The notes: generated from the letters alone by a model not told the origin. A stretch of DNA of 17,940 nucleotides from Temnopleurus reevesii (GCA_036244855.1 BQKZ01004048.1:31967-49906), one strand, 5' to 3'; shown: positions 9,001 to 16,895, counted from the first letter of the stretch. Program-made: numbers and translations.

Positions 9001-12000
9001 AATAATTTTATATCATGGTGTATATGTTTACTTGTTAACCTGTTGATATTTGCTTGAAGATAGTGTTCTTGCTTTCTATTTCATATTATCAGGACATTTG
9101 TGCAAAACAGCGGATTTACTGATATTTTCTTTTGTGCACGTATAAATATATTTGAATGAATTAATAAATGAATAAATAGCTAAATAATTGTTTGAATGGT
9201 ATATTAACATGCACCCTGAGCAGACTGGACAAATAGCTGTTTAAATCAGATTTCTATTCAGGCATTCACATCAACTTTGGGCACATAATTACAAAGTAGC
9301 TTCCCTGTCTAGTCAGTGAACAGTTGTCAAGCCTGTTCTATATTTCATTTGCAGAATAAGAGGGTAGATAAATTGTATTCAGGGCTGTGATTCACCAAGT
9401 TACCAAAGAATTTAAGAACGAATTTACGCACGACTGGTATGAGTTCTTTGGCTGAATGATCGAGAATCTCACGCATATTACATTCAATAACGTAACTTTA
9501 AGACCGATTTGGTGAAACCTGAATGTTAAACTCACCGAGGAGGTAATCAGTAGAAGCCGGATCAACCTGTTGAAAAGCCGTCTGGTTCCAAACATACCGT
9601 GCAGACGACCCTTCTTTCCCTGATACCCATTGGTCTACAAGATTGTTGCCGTCTGTTCGTCTGCCAGTCTTACCCTCCTCCCCATACTCTGGGTCCAGAT
9701 CAGTGTTTGTTAGGAAACTGTTTCGCCCACCTCCAAGAATGACCTTGCAAGAAAACACAGTGTATATTTAGAAAGAAAAAAATCAATCTGAAACACGTGT
9801 AGCCATACAAGTATGTAATCAGTTTCCAGTATGGTGGTAGGACGAAAACCGTTCCGACCACCCAGAGAATAACGTTTCATAAGAGTAAAAAACAAAACCG
9901 ACATACATTTACAAATAAAAAGCTCGAACTGGAATCTTCCCTCTTCCTCTATTGCCATACTTCGGGTCTCCTGTGATCTGACTTCTGACTGGGTGTGGTG
10001 GTTGAAAGAAACTTCGAAGAGTACATTTTTAAGAAAATAAGGAATCTTCATTTTCACTCGTAGTCAGAGTAAGGATCCAGTCTGGTGTTAGAAAAGAAAC
10101 ATTGATCAACAAGAATGATGCTGTCTGTTTGTTCGTCAGTCTCGCCCATTCTCCGGGTCCAGAACAGTGTTGGGAAGGAAACTGTTTCTCCCACCTCCAA
10201 GAATGAACTCTCGGGAAAATAGGGACATCATGTAGCATATGATCAGAAAATAAATCAAATATGAACACACTTAGCCATATCTAATTCGCATCCAAAACCG
10301 GTATTCGGAAGGAAACTGTTCAGACAACCCCCTAAAACAACCTTTCAGAAAAGATATTAAATACGTTTCATTAAACTATAAGACGAAAATCGCACTGGAA
10401 CCCTCCTTTGAAATGGTGCCAAATTGCCCAGCATGTAGTTTGGAACAAGGCTGTTCCGACCACCTTCAGTAAACTTCCATGATTGAAACTAAACATTTTC
10501 CTTTTAAAGAGATGTTATAATCTGATCGACTCTTCCCTTCTTCACTCTCCGGATTCCAAAGGGCGGAGATAATGTACAGATTCTCAAGCGCACTCACAGG
10601 GATTACTAACACGCAAATTGTGAACCATACCAATGGTAAAGACGTTTTGTTATATGAGTTAGCCTGCTACGTCAACAGGTCAATGCACCCTTCCTTGAAA
10701 ACTCCAGGTAGCAATTCGCCGCTGTATTTTCCTGTACCTCTCTTTGTCAAAACTGATCTTATTCTACATGTTCATTTTTTTCTGGAAAGAGTTATGACAG
10801 TTGAATAGATTTTTGGGTCAATCTGACGCTATTCCTTTAAGTGAATATTAACCTTGATAAAACCATTTCGTTCTACGAGTTGTCTTGCTAAGTCAATGCA
10901 TCCTTCTTCGGAAACTTCTAGTGGAAATAAATCCACATTATTTCATTATCATCCTTATCTCTCGCACTCTGTCAAATCCTGATGCCGATTTTTTTTTTAA
11001 AGTGAATACTCACCTTGATAAAACCATTTCGTTCTACAAGTTGTCTTGCTAAGTCAATGCAGCCTTCCTCGGCAACTTCTGGTGGCACTTGGCTGTTGTC
11101 TTCCTGATGTACATCTCGGTGTCAAAACTGACACCATTCTAGGTTCCTTTTCATCTGGAAGAGGTTATTAGTGTTGAAAAGATTTTTTTTGGTCAATCTG
11201 ACGCTATTTCTTGTTAAGTGAATACTTACTTTGATAAAACCATTTCGTTCTACGAGCTGTCTTGCTAAGTCAATACATCCTTCCTCGGCAATTTCTGGTG
11301 GCACTTGGCTGTCATATTCCCATCGTCTATGGGGTGTATGGGCATAGGTGGCTGCTGGGGTGGCATGTGTTAACCGAGTCGTGGTGACAATACCGGTCGC
11401 TTTACCTAGTAGGGAATGAATAACAAAATATAAATGTGTTGATTAGTTTGAGAAGCTACGGTACTTCAGATATTCACTTGCTTTGTGAGCTGCATTAAAA
11501 AAAGATCCTTACATAGCACAGTTTTTCCATAGCATTATGATTATATTAAAAGTTTCTTTCATTAATTCGACACAGTAATGGATTAATCGCAAAATAAAAA
11601 CAAAGTCGTGCGTCGTGTTCTTCACTCGCACACCGCTCCCACATACTAAATGAATAGGAATTCACAATTCACACGCAAACCACTGGAAACCTCCATCGAT
11701 TTCGATCTGGCTCCGCTAGCCGTCAATCCCCAGTTTACGCTCGACAACGGAGCGGGTCAACGACGGGAGAATTCGTCAGATTCCTGCGTTCTTGCTATTA
11801 AACCCGTCCTTATTCCCTCAGTTGCTCTTAACTTCTGTTACGCTACTCGCTCAACGGCAGTATGCAAATTGAGTGTGACATCAGGAATCGAGCTTTCACG
11901 CCGAAATCCAAAGACCGCGGTAAGTTGCATAATAGGCACGTGATACACTTGGCCGCATCTGATTGGCTACGTTCCTGCATCTAAGACGGTATTGATCAGC

Positions 12001-13795
12001 GATTTTGCCGTTCGTGTTGACGGTGCGTAACCTCGCTAATAATTCTGCAAGCAGACCGTAGAAACAGCGGTTGGTTCGCATTTTCAAACTAGAATAAGCA
12101 AGGATAGACCAATGTGCGAAAATCTTTTTTAGAATACATCAGCTCGTTACACATCAATTTGTGCATCCTGACAATTATTAATCTTCACCTTTCATTAGCA
12201 ACAATTCAACGCAGTTAACATGGTTAGAAGTAACTCAAAACAATCCGTGTATCGGAAATATATCCATTTTGATCACATTCCCCTTAGAATTAACCTGTAG
12301 GAATTATGTTTTAAACATGAGATTTTAAATTGAAGCACAAGGTCACAAGCTAAAGTACTATTTTTGTTCGATAGAGGTGGGTTTAGTTGATGTGATTACC
12401 CTCTTGCAATTCTCGCCACCGACAACAAGGCGATCTTAAACGACATCTTACGACATCGTCGACCTGTTAGCGCTGGAAAAAAATAATTATCCCCGTTTCA
12501 GGGGAGCTACAACTTACGCGACATCTATCATTTTTGGCTCTCATTTTTTGTCTCATAGTGTAGTGATTGTTGATATAAGGAAATATATGCAATAGTGTCT
12601 GAAACAACATGACTTTTTTTCGACCTAAAACCTGGAAAAAATGAACACGTATGCACGAATTTACGCAATCAGGAGCGGGCAACCCGGATTAAATGAATGG
12701 TTTAAAGTGGAAACTACATAGCGCCATCTCCAGATCTTTCATTTATTGTCGGTAGCGATAATAGATCCACTTTTATGACAATGCATGTTGACCTGTGGTG
12801 ATCTATGTTACCCTTACCATCAACCTCGTGAGTGAGAGAGCTCACAAATGTGTCCCATATATTTTATAATAATTTTTCTTTATATTTTAGTGAGCCAATT
12901 TGGGAACGCCCCTAAAAATTCTCTTTATATGCAGAGTACTGTATATGAGGTCATATACAGTACTATGCATATGAATAGAATGTTTAGCGGCATTTGTGGC
13001 AATCCCTTGAAGGGGAACTTATTTCATTTACAAAGAATATAAGGACGTACTTTCACCTGACGTGAACATACCTTGAATCATTCCACCATTGAGCCTGTGG
13101 TTTCTATTGATAGAATTGTGGAAACATTCACCTGATACTTAATTGAGCAGTAATTGCATTCCATCTTCATTGTTCACCAAGTTAACCTCTCTTAATAATG
13201 GCCAGTTGTAAATATTTCCCAATTAACATAAGACATAATGAGGAATGATTTCAAGTATGTTCATGTCAGGTGTAATTACATCTTAATATCTTTTGTAAAT
13301 CAAATAAGTTCCCCTCCAAGGGATTTCCACAAATGCCCCCTAAAAATTCGCTTCATATGCATAGTACTGTATATGACCTCATATACAGTACTTTGCATAT
13401 GAAGAGAATTTTAAGGGGCGTTCCCAAAATGTCTCTCTAAAATATAAAGAAAAATTATTATAAATTATATGGGAAACATTTGGGAGCTCTATCACTCACA
13501 AAGGTGATGGTAAGGGTAGCATAGATTACCACAAGTAAACATATATTGTCATAATAGTGGACCTTTAATCACTATGGTCATATTTGGTCTACAATTTTAA
13601 AGATTCTTTACCTGATCGATTGGCATTTGCCAGGAGAGATTCCACCTGTGCCTCAGGTGACCCCAACATAGCAGCGCAGTCACCAAACTCAATGGTATCA
13701 TCTACCCCTATGGTCCCCTCTCTCGCCTTCACCCCGCAGAGGAGCGCCGTGGCAGAAGGCGCAGAATCAGCGATTTGGAGATCAGTGTCATACGT
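5795..13795 (-). CDS. ALPL: Alkaline phosphatase, tissue-nonspecific-like, 5'-partial, seven exons
   Basis: The gene encodes a secreted, GPI-anchored metallo-phosphomonoesterase that hydrolyses phosphate esters at the cell surface. Exons are 13795-13612, 11405-11230, 9743-9536, 8977-8837, 8199-8005, 6952-6815 and 6099-5795. All introns are GT-AG, and the junction phases agree (1, 0, 1, 1, 1, 1). The joined length is 1347 nt, or 448 residues plus stop. In order, the exons carry the catalytic-serine motif ([13 protein letters not shown]), the RWEY segment with the phosphate-binding Arg, VILGGGR, the FEP calcium-site region, [26 protein letters not shown] and a hydrophobic C-terminus. These correspond to human ALPL from about residue 97 to the end. 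The N-terminal exons, with the signal peptide and the GDGMG-type metal-binding Asp, were not found to the right and are probably outside the window. The family call is firm. Orthology to ALPL rather than another animal alkaline phosphatase is not tested. Confidence 0.93.
6100..6814. other. Phosphatase intron (last); small hairpin inside
   Basis: This is the GT-AG intron between 6952-6815 and 6099-5795. It holds a perfect 8-bp hairpin (CGGAGCCT...AGGCTCCG) at 6519-6545 and a short GA run near 6270. No other feature was seen. Confidence 0.7.
6815..6952 (-). CDS. ALPL: Alkaline phosphatase exon LSYANGPG
   Basis: The exon is 138 nt, phase 1 at both ends, with acceptor GCATTTGTAG and donor GTATTG. 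It encodes [23 protein letters not shown], matching the family segment that ends ILYGNGPG, and continues to SDLG. It covers the lead-in to the crown region. N-R-T and N-G-S are potential N-glycosylation sequons. The crown-type stretch after NGPG diverges from vertebrate sequence, as is usual there. Confidence 0.92.
   Translation of the reverse strand, partial: ALTIEPMDPTIYPTSPFPTPTVPGALRYRRAISRPASDLTITIQT
7419..7464. repeat. 14-bp near-perfect hairpin in intron
   Basis: CCAGCGACTAGCTT pairs with AAGCTGGTCGCTGG with one mismatch around an 18-base loop. A smaller inverted pair (AATGTGG/CCACATT) lies just left, suggesting an old foldback in this intron. Confidence 0.6.
7759..7986. mobile_element. 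Outer foldback element, GAAGCC-CGATTCAAC arms, interrupted by a MITE
   Basis: The left arm at 7759-7795 and the right arm at 7951-7986 are inverse copies of GAAGCCCCGATTCAACGCGA and the following CTCAACACGACTCTT. The element between the arms (7799-7926) belongs to a different family, so it inserted into the loop. The right end lies about 15 bp from the donor of exon 8005-8199. The arm resembles the foldback at 16004-16143 in its GAAGC..ATTCA..CGACTC order. Confidence 0.72.
7799..7926. mobile_element. Foldback MITE, GGTGTTTCACCAAGA family, copy 2
   Basis: The arms are 7799-7857 (CAGGGTGGTGTTTCACCAAG..) and 7877-7926, meeting at CGACTGGTATC with a loop of about 20 bases. It is nested in the foldback at 7759-7986. 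It shares ends and core with the copy at 4215-4391. Confidence 0.8.
8005..8199 (-). CDS. ALPL: Alkaline phosphatase zinc-site exon RIDHAHH and TADHAH
   Basis: This 195-nt exon is phase 1 at both ends, with acceptor TTTTTAACAAG and donor GTAAGG. It begins [11 protein letters not shown], carrying the zinc ligands Asp316 and His320 (placental numbering). It continues through [15 protein letters not shown], with Asp357 and His358, and ends RGNPIFG. The spacing matches human ALPL, so the zinc site in this exon appears intact. A nested pair of foldback elements begins about 18 bp beyond the donor. Confidence 0.95.
8200..8836. other. Phosphatase intron with ATT/ATC microsatellite at the donor
   Basis: This is a GT-AG intron. 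A T/GTT-rich tract lies near 8417-8440. An imperfect (ATT/ATC)n array at about 8788-8835 runs up to the donor of exon 8837-8977. Nothing else was recognised. Confidence 0.65.
8837..8977 (-). CDS. ALPL: Alkaline phosphatase exon GIFEP to FLMVEG
   Basis: The exon is 141 nt, phase 1 at both ends. Its acceptor is TATACAG and its donor GTAATG. It encodes [10 protein letters not shown], the family FEP motif whose Phe/Glu contribute to the extra calcium site of animal enzymes. The acidic ligand next to PS is Glu here (GEPSI), where human enzymes have Asp (DPSL). The exon ends [10 protein letters not shown], whose Glu is the magnesium ligand (Glu311 in placental numbering). An ATT/ATC microsatellite starts right at the donor. 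Confidence 0.94.
9380..9524. mobile_element. Decayed foldback MITE, GGTGTTTCACCAAG family, copy 3
   Basis: The left arm TTCAGGGCTGTGATTCACCAAG.. carries the family core CACGACTGGTATG. The right end GGTGAAACCTGAATG is shortened and diverged. It stops within about 7 bp of the GTGAGT donor of exon 9536-9743. Confidence 0.6.
9536..9743 (-). CDS. ALPL: Alkaline phosphatase exon VILGGGR to DYLL
   Basis: This 208-nt exon has a TTGCAAG acceptor in phase 0 and a GTGAGT donor in phase 1. The product begins [11 protein letters not shown] (ALPL VIMGGGRKYM) and continues through [13 protein letters not shown] (family GTRLDGLDLVDTW) and [10 protein letters not shown] (family HFIWNRTEL) to DYLLG. It forms part of the central alpha/beta domain and surface loops. 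A foldback element begins about 7 bp beyond the donor. Sequence around its acceptor has been duplicated several times in the adjacent intron. Confidence 0.94.
9815..10570 (-). repeat. Decayed tandem copies of an exon 5' end plus acceptor region
   Basis: Stretches resembling the start of exon 9536-9743 recur at about 9870-9820, 9970-9940, 10205-10085, 10342-10288, 10475-10432 and 10560-10530. The best copy, near 10205, reads [20 protein letters not shown] and then hits a stop. Others keep only GGRNGF- or NSFLPNT-like pieces. Intron sequence beyond the acceptor is repeated too (AACACACTTAGCCATA against AACACGTGTAGCCATA). Acceptors are mutated, so these are non-coding relics of tandem duplication with units of about 130-150 bp. 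Confidence 0.72.
10635..11100 (-). repeat. Three tandem partial copies of an exon 3' end plus donor
   Basis: Copies of the end of exon 11230-11405 lie at about 11100-11014, 10935-10854 and 10725-10640, with flanking intron repeated between them (for example TCAATCTGACGCTATT). Spacing is about 215, 160 and 212 bp. The first two copies keep [19 protein letters not shown] unchanged. The first ends in a good donor (AAG|GTGAGT), the second in a weaker one (AAG|GTTAAT). The third has an insertion and an in-frame stop. None includes the exon's first half or its real acceptor. They arose by local tandem duplication and are not full exons. Confidence 0.8.
11230..11405 (-). CDS. ALPL: Alkaline phosphatase exon with HATP/RRW segment
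   Basis: The exon is 176 nt. Its acceptor is CTACTAG and its donor GTAAGT. It opens in phase 2 (GT AAA GCG, completing a Gly codon) and ends in phase 0 at NGFIK. It encodes [19 protein letters not shown], matching GIVTTTR.NHATPSAAYAH of ALPL. The Thr of HATP sits at the magnesium-site position (Ser155 in placental numbering, Thr in ALPL). The first Arg of HRRWEY is at the position of the phosphate-clamping Arg166. EEGC supplies the second disulphide Cys. The last part of this exon is repeated three times in the downstream intron. Confidence 0.94.
11580..12090. other. CpG-dense island of unknown origin inside an intron
   Basis: By my count this stretch has about 40 CpG dinucleotides in about 500 bp, far more than the surrounding intron. 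It contains a CACGTG E-box (11938-11943) and a GATTGGCT CCAAT-type box (near 11961). A 97-codon plus-strand frame at 11650-11943 has no recognised family. It could be an internal promoter, an island or a young mobile element. No terminal repeats are evident. Confidence 0.4.
12752..13575. mobile_element. Long foldback transposon, about 280-bp arms
   Basis: The left arm at ~12752-13045 is inversely repeated at ~13285-13575, including CCCTTACCATCA, TTTATAATAATTTTTCTTTA and CCCTTGRAGGGGAACTTAT. A further inner pair, CACCTGACGTGAACATACC against its inverse, lies at ~13050-13082 and 13241-13274. Each arm also holds its own palindrome centred on GTATATGAGGTCATATAC. The central ~160 bp and the arms have no coding frame, so it is non-autonomous. 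Confidence 0.85.
13612..13795 (-). CDS. ALPL: Alkaline phosphatase exon with catalytic serine
   Basis: This 184-nt exon follows a TGTACAG acceptor, starts in phase 0 at TYDTDLQ and ends after SG at a GTAAAG donor in phase 1. It carries [16 protein letters not shown], equivalent to the PDSAGTATAYLCG motif of vertebrate enzymes, whose Ser forms the phosphoserine intermediate. The Cys in GDCAAMLG matches the first Cys of the conserved disulphide, whose partner (EEGC) is in the next exon. A near-identical second copy of this exon lies about 550 bp upstream in the gene. This copy is taken as the functional one because only it has a donor in the phase needed by the next exon. Confidence 0.93.
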
Positions 13796-13984
13796 CTGTA
13801 CATGATGGTGAAATATGGAAATTGATACAGTAAAATAACATTATTCCAAGAAAAATACCGAAATGGTTAAAAAAAAAAAGTCCTTGTAAAAATGGGCTAA
13901 GGAGGAGCCAGTTGTGGCAGAGCTCGCTTTCAATAAGAAATGTATGTGACTAATGTCCGGAATAGCTACTATATTTCAGATCGG

Positions 13985-14154
13985 GGTGATATTCTATTAA
14001 GCTGCTCGCGTGATATGCACGACTCTACGAACGACTGGTGATCCTTTCGTACACTCAATGATAGCCAACGTCTCTGTGTAGGCGCATAAGAAACATCGAG
14101 TCACCAGTCGCTCATTCAGTCTTGCAAACATCTACGAGTAGCTCTATGAAACAT
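13985..14154. mobile_element. Foldback MITE with CGACTGGTGA core
   Basis: The arms are ~13985-14043 and 14094-14153. The left contains AAGCTGCTCG..CGACTGGTGATC. The right is the inverse, with GAGCTACTCG..CGACTGGTGACTC. It shares the CGACTGGT core with the GGTGTTTCACCAAG family but not its ends. It lies next to the damaged end of the duplicated exon at 14178-14346. Confidence 0.65.
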
Positions 14155-14177
14155 GTTCGAGTTAATTTTCTTCCCGC

Positions 14178-14346
14178 ACCAAGAGAGACTATAGACCTGT
14201 GTCTCAGGTGACCCCAACATAGCAGCACAGTCACCAAACTCAATGGTATCATATACCCCTATGGTCCTCTCTCTCGCCTTCACCCCGCAGAGGAGCGCCG
14301 TGGCAGAAGGAGCAGAATCAGCAATTTGGAGATCCGTGTCATACGT
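14178..14346 (-). pseudogene. Duplicate of the catalytic-serine exon, donor lost
   Basis: This is a second copy of the exon at 13612-13795, nearly identical from the TGTACAG acceptor through [11 protein letters not shown]. Most differences are synonymous. Amino-acid changes are GTIGVD to RTIGVY and EAQ to ETQ. The catalytic-serine motif is intact. After ETQV the similarity fails, and the phase-1 GTAAAG donor is replaced by sequence running toward a foldback element at 13985-14154. The nearest GT dinucleotides are in the wrong phase to join the exon at 11405. The copy is therefore probably unusable, or the remnant of an alternative exon. Similarity also stops just outside the acceptor, so the duplicated piece is little larger than the exon. 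Confidence 0.8.
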
Positions 14347-14359
14347 CTGTACATGAAAC

Positions 14360-14760
14360 ATAGTATTGTCCATTTGTTGCCAAAATTAACCGAATAAAAA
14401 AAAGATACAGTTGTAAAAAGGAGGGAAACCCACAATACAACTAAAAATGATTCCCCATTTGAGCTAGCTACTTGACTGTATAAATAAATCTGAGGCTTTT
14501 TTTTTGGAGGGGGGGCAATGGTATTATTATGTTTCTTTGTTTCTATAGTTGAGAGAAAAGGAGAGAAAATAAATATCACTCAAAATTGTTCCCTCAGTTG
14601 GAAGCAACAGAAAAATAATTGCTTTTTGGGGTCTCCTATTTAATTATTTGCGAACCTAAAAAGGTTGTGATCCAGAATCTTGATAAAATGATCCAATCAA
14701 AACCTAAAAACATTTGAACGTGGCTGTTTAACAATTTTAACAATTTGAGAGAAAAGAAAA
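14360..14760. other. No gene seen upstream of the duplicated exon
   Basis: AT-rich, probably intron. It has T and G runs near 14500-14515. I looked for an exon carrying the GDGMG metal-binding motif of the phosphatase N-terminus here and to the right edge and found none. Confidence 0.45.
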
Positions 14761-14763
14761 TGT

Positions 14764-15005
14764 TCAAGGTAATGTAAAACTTCGGGTCAGATGATCTACC
14801 GACCGAGCTGTGTATCCACTCGTATTGAGTGATGGACATAAGGACATTAAAACTGTTGTTAGCCCAGGCCCACGAGCGGGTATTTAAACATGTGTTCACG
14901 GGAATTGACTTGGCACCGTTATCGTGTTTGATGTCTGATAATTCAGTCGGTAGAGCGTTTGACTTGGAATGAAGTGATCCCTGATGACGAAACCCCGTAT
15001 CCAAA
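14764..15005. mobile_element. tRNA-like SINE fragments in opposite orientation
   Basis: On plus, ATTCAGTCGGTAGAGCG (14941-14957) resembles a tRNA box A region, followed at about tRNA distance by a damaged box B-like GATGACGAAACCCC. On minus, CAGCTCGGTCGGTAGATCAT (14810-14791) is another box A-like segment. Neither folds as an intact tRNA with a good box B, so tRNA-derived SINE remnants are likelier than a tRNA gene. Confidence 0.45.
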
Positions 15006-15129
15006 AGCTTCCGTAATTTCAAGATATTTCATAAAAAATATTGCGCTATGAGGAAAAGAGCAATATCATGAATATTGCGCCTTTCTAGGGAAAATGTAAG
15101 GTGCATCCCAAACGGTGCTCCCAGTAGTG

Positions 15130-15151
15130 GAAGGTACAATGTTGTACCTTC
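15130..15151. repeat. Near-perfect palindrome around GGTACAATGTTGTACC
   Basis: Ten-base arms (GAAGGTACAA/TTGTACCTTC) flank a TG centre. A related palindrome is at 15783-15800. Confidence 0.6.
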
Positions 15152-15182
15152 TTTCCAACTGTTTACTCTGAGGATGTGTTTG

Positions 15183-15629
15183 AGAATTTCACAAATTAAT
15201 ATTTCTTAGTTAGTGGAAACAATCAATGTAGGTTGAGCTTGTAAAAATGATCTTTTCCTGTCACGACCACATTTTAGAGGCTCTCGATCACGTTCTCTTT
15301 GATCATTAATTCGTACCTCGTTGTGCCATGTATCAACAAAGCTTTCATGAGTTATCAAGGCATCATCTACCAAATCTAGCACGTCACAGGTTTAGCGTTT
15401 TGTTTTGTTTCGTTTAATCATTTTCGGATGTCCACCATGCCAATGGGAGAAAGAGTTTAGTGGGTGAAAGTCAGGGACATTGGTTGGAAGTAGGCGGGGA
15501 AGGATTGATGTAGAGTGGAAAAGGGAAAGAAGTGCCCTGGTCACACATTTCGTGTTCCTACACAAATACTGGCCTCACCATATCTGGTTTCAAATAAACT
15601 AAATCCATTTTGCACTCTGCAGAATACTC
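15183..15629. other. No gene seen
   Basis: AT-rich DNA without a recognisable coding region or RNA gene. It is probably intergenic or intronic to the phosphatase. Confidence 0.35.
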
Positions 15630-15633
15630 AGAT

Positions 15634-15720
15634 GATTCGAACCCGCACCTTTCAGGATGTGGGATCGCTTGGTCAAAAGAACCCAACGCAGTATCTGATC
15701 GTGCCATGTTCCGACGGATA
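15634..15720 (-). mobile_element. Possible tRNA-derived SINE head
   Basis: The minus strand has GGGTTCGAATC (15644-15634), a good polymerase III box B, preceded by sequence of about tRNA length. A convincing box A is lacking. Supported only by the box B match. Confidence 0.35.
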
Positions 15721-15782
15721 AATGCTGGCGAATTTAATTTAATCAAACAAGGACTCCGTAAGACACCCAGAGTATGTGTCAA

Positions 15783-15800
15783 AAGGTACAATATTGTACC
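15783..15800. repeat. Perfect 16-bp palindrome GGTACAATATTGTACC
   Basis: The palindrome occupies 15785-15800. It matches the one at 15130-15151 except at the centre. Confidence 0.6.
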
Positions 15801-16003
15801 CTTGTGTGCCTTTAATGCAGAGAGTGTATGCAAAACGGAAGGAATATTGCAGCTTTTCTTTTTTTTTTCCCGCGCATTACACCTCGTCGCCAAAGTTCGC
15901 ACACTTTGTTCAATATTTTCATAGTTTTTCCTCAAGAACTTTGCGTTCGAAATGATTCGATAAAATGTTTCTATAAGTGTGGTATGATGCTGATATACTT
16001 GAC

Positions 16004-16143
16004 GCCTAAAGACCCGGTCACATAGGACCCCGGAAGCATCAATATTCACCCGACTCTTTGTTAATTCACAGTTAGCTGCCTCAGAACAACGAGTCGGGGT
16101 GAATCGTGTTGCTTCCGGGGCCCTATGTGACCGGGGCCTAAGC
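16004..16143. mobile_element. Foldback element with CCGGTCACATAGG arms
   Basis: The left arm at 16004-16060 and right arm at 16087-16143 are inverse copies: CCTAAAGACCCGGTCACATA against the inverse of TATGTGACCGGGGCCTAA, with GGAAGC, ATTCACC and CGACTC blocks following in order. The loop is about 26 bases. It is GC-rich compared with its surroundings and non-coding. Confidence 0.8.
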
Positions 16144-16264
16144 TTATCAGTCGTCCGTGAACGAAATAACTTGAGGTGCAAAAATGGCAAACACTGTTTT
16201 TTTTTTAGTACACCAATACATATTGCCATCATAAAATCTCATTTCTGTTATAATCTTCCCGTTT

Positions 16265-16895
16265 TGTCTTTTATGATAATAATGATAATAATATACTATA
16301 CTTATAAAGCGCATATCACATACAATGTCTCTATGCGCTGATTAAAGAGGGAAAAAACAAAGAGAGGAACAATAGTTATTAAGTACGTGTGCTCAGCAAA
16401 GAAATTATAATTGAACTCAACATTTGAAGGCTTTTTTAAATATAAATGTTTTTAGACGAGCCTTAAAATTATCAATGGTGTCTGAATTCTTGATATCATC
16501 TGGTAATTGATTCCAAAGTTCTGCTGTAGCTGCTTTGAAGGATATAGATCCATAGAATTTTGTGTTGATATGTGGAGGAACAAGAAGTGATTTTTGAGAA
16601 GATCTGAGGGTCCTGGTTGGTGTATAAGTAGTAAGTACTAATTCAATAAAGATACACAGGCGCTAATTCCCTTACACCGAGGAACGTTATAAGAAGAATT
16701 TTGAACTCAATGCGAGCATGTATAGGCAACCAGTGTAACTCTTGCAGTAGGTGTGTAATAGACTCATTTGAACGGGCTTTCATAACAAGACGAGCAGCAG
16801 AATTTTTTATTCTTTGGTTTCGATTAAGTTGAGTGGAAGGCAGATTATACAAAAAGAAAATTACAATTATCAATATGGCACATTACAAGACTGTG
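16265..16895 (-). mobile_element. 5'-truncated LINE (CR1/L2-like), reverse transcriptase C-terminus and 3' UTR
   Basis: On the minus strand the product contains QRIKNSAARLV, LLQELHWLPIHARIEFKILL, LAPVYL, YTPTRTLRSS and AAELWNQLPDDI-like motifs. These are the C-terminal signature of non-LTR retrotransposon reverse transcriptases. Frameshifts near 16860 and 16650 and a stop after VYLY show it is dead. The last frame ends at TGA (16419-16417). A 3' UTR of about 150 bp follows, with a GCGCATA...TATGCGC hairpin and a terminal ATT-rich microsatellite. The 5' end is lost, as is usual for such insertions. Confidence 0.85.

Noticed and set aside
14930..15005. Functional tRNA gene
   Set aside because: Box A is tRNA-like, but the box B position is damaged and no cloverleaf with paired acceptor stem is evident.
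14636..15022. 128-codon minus-strand frame
   Set aside because: It runs through two tRNA-like SINE fragments, and no family was recognised.
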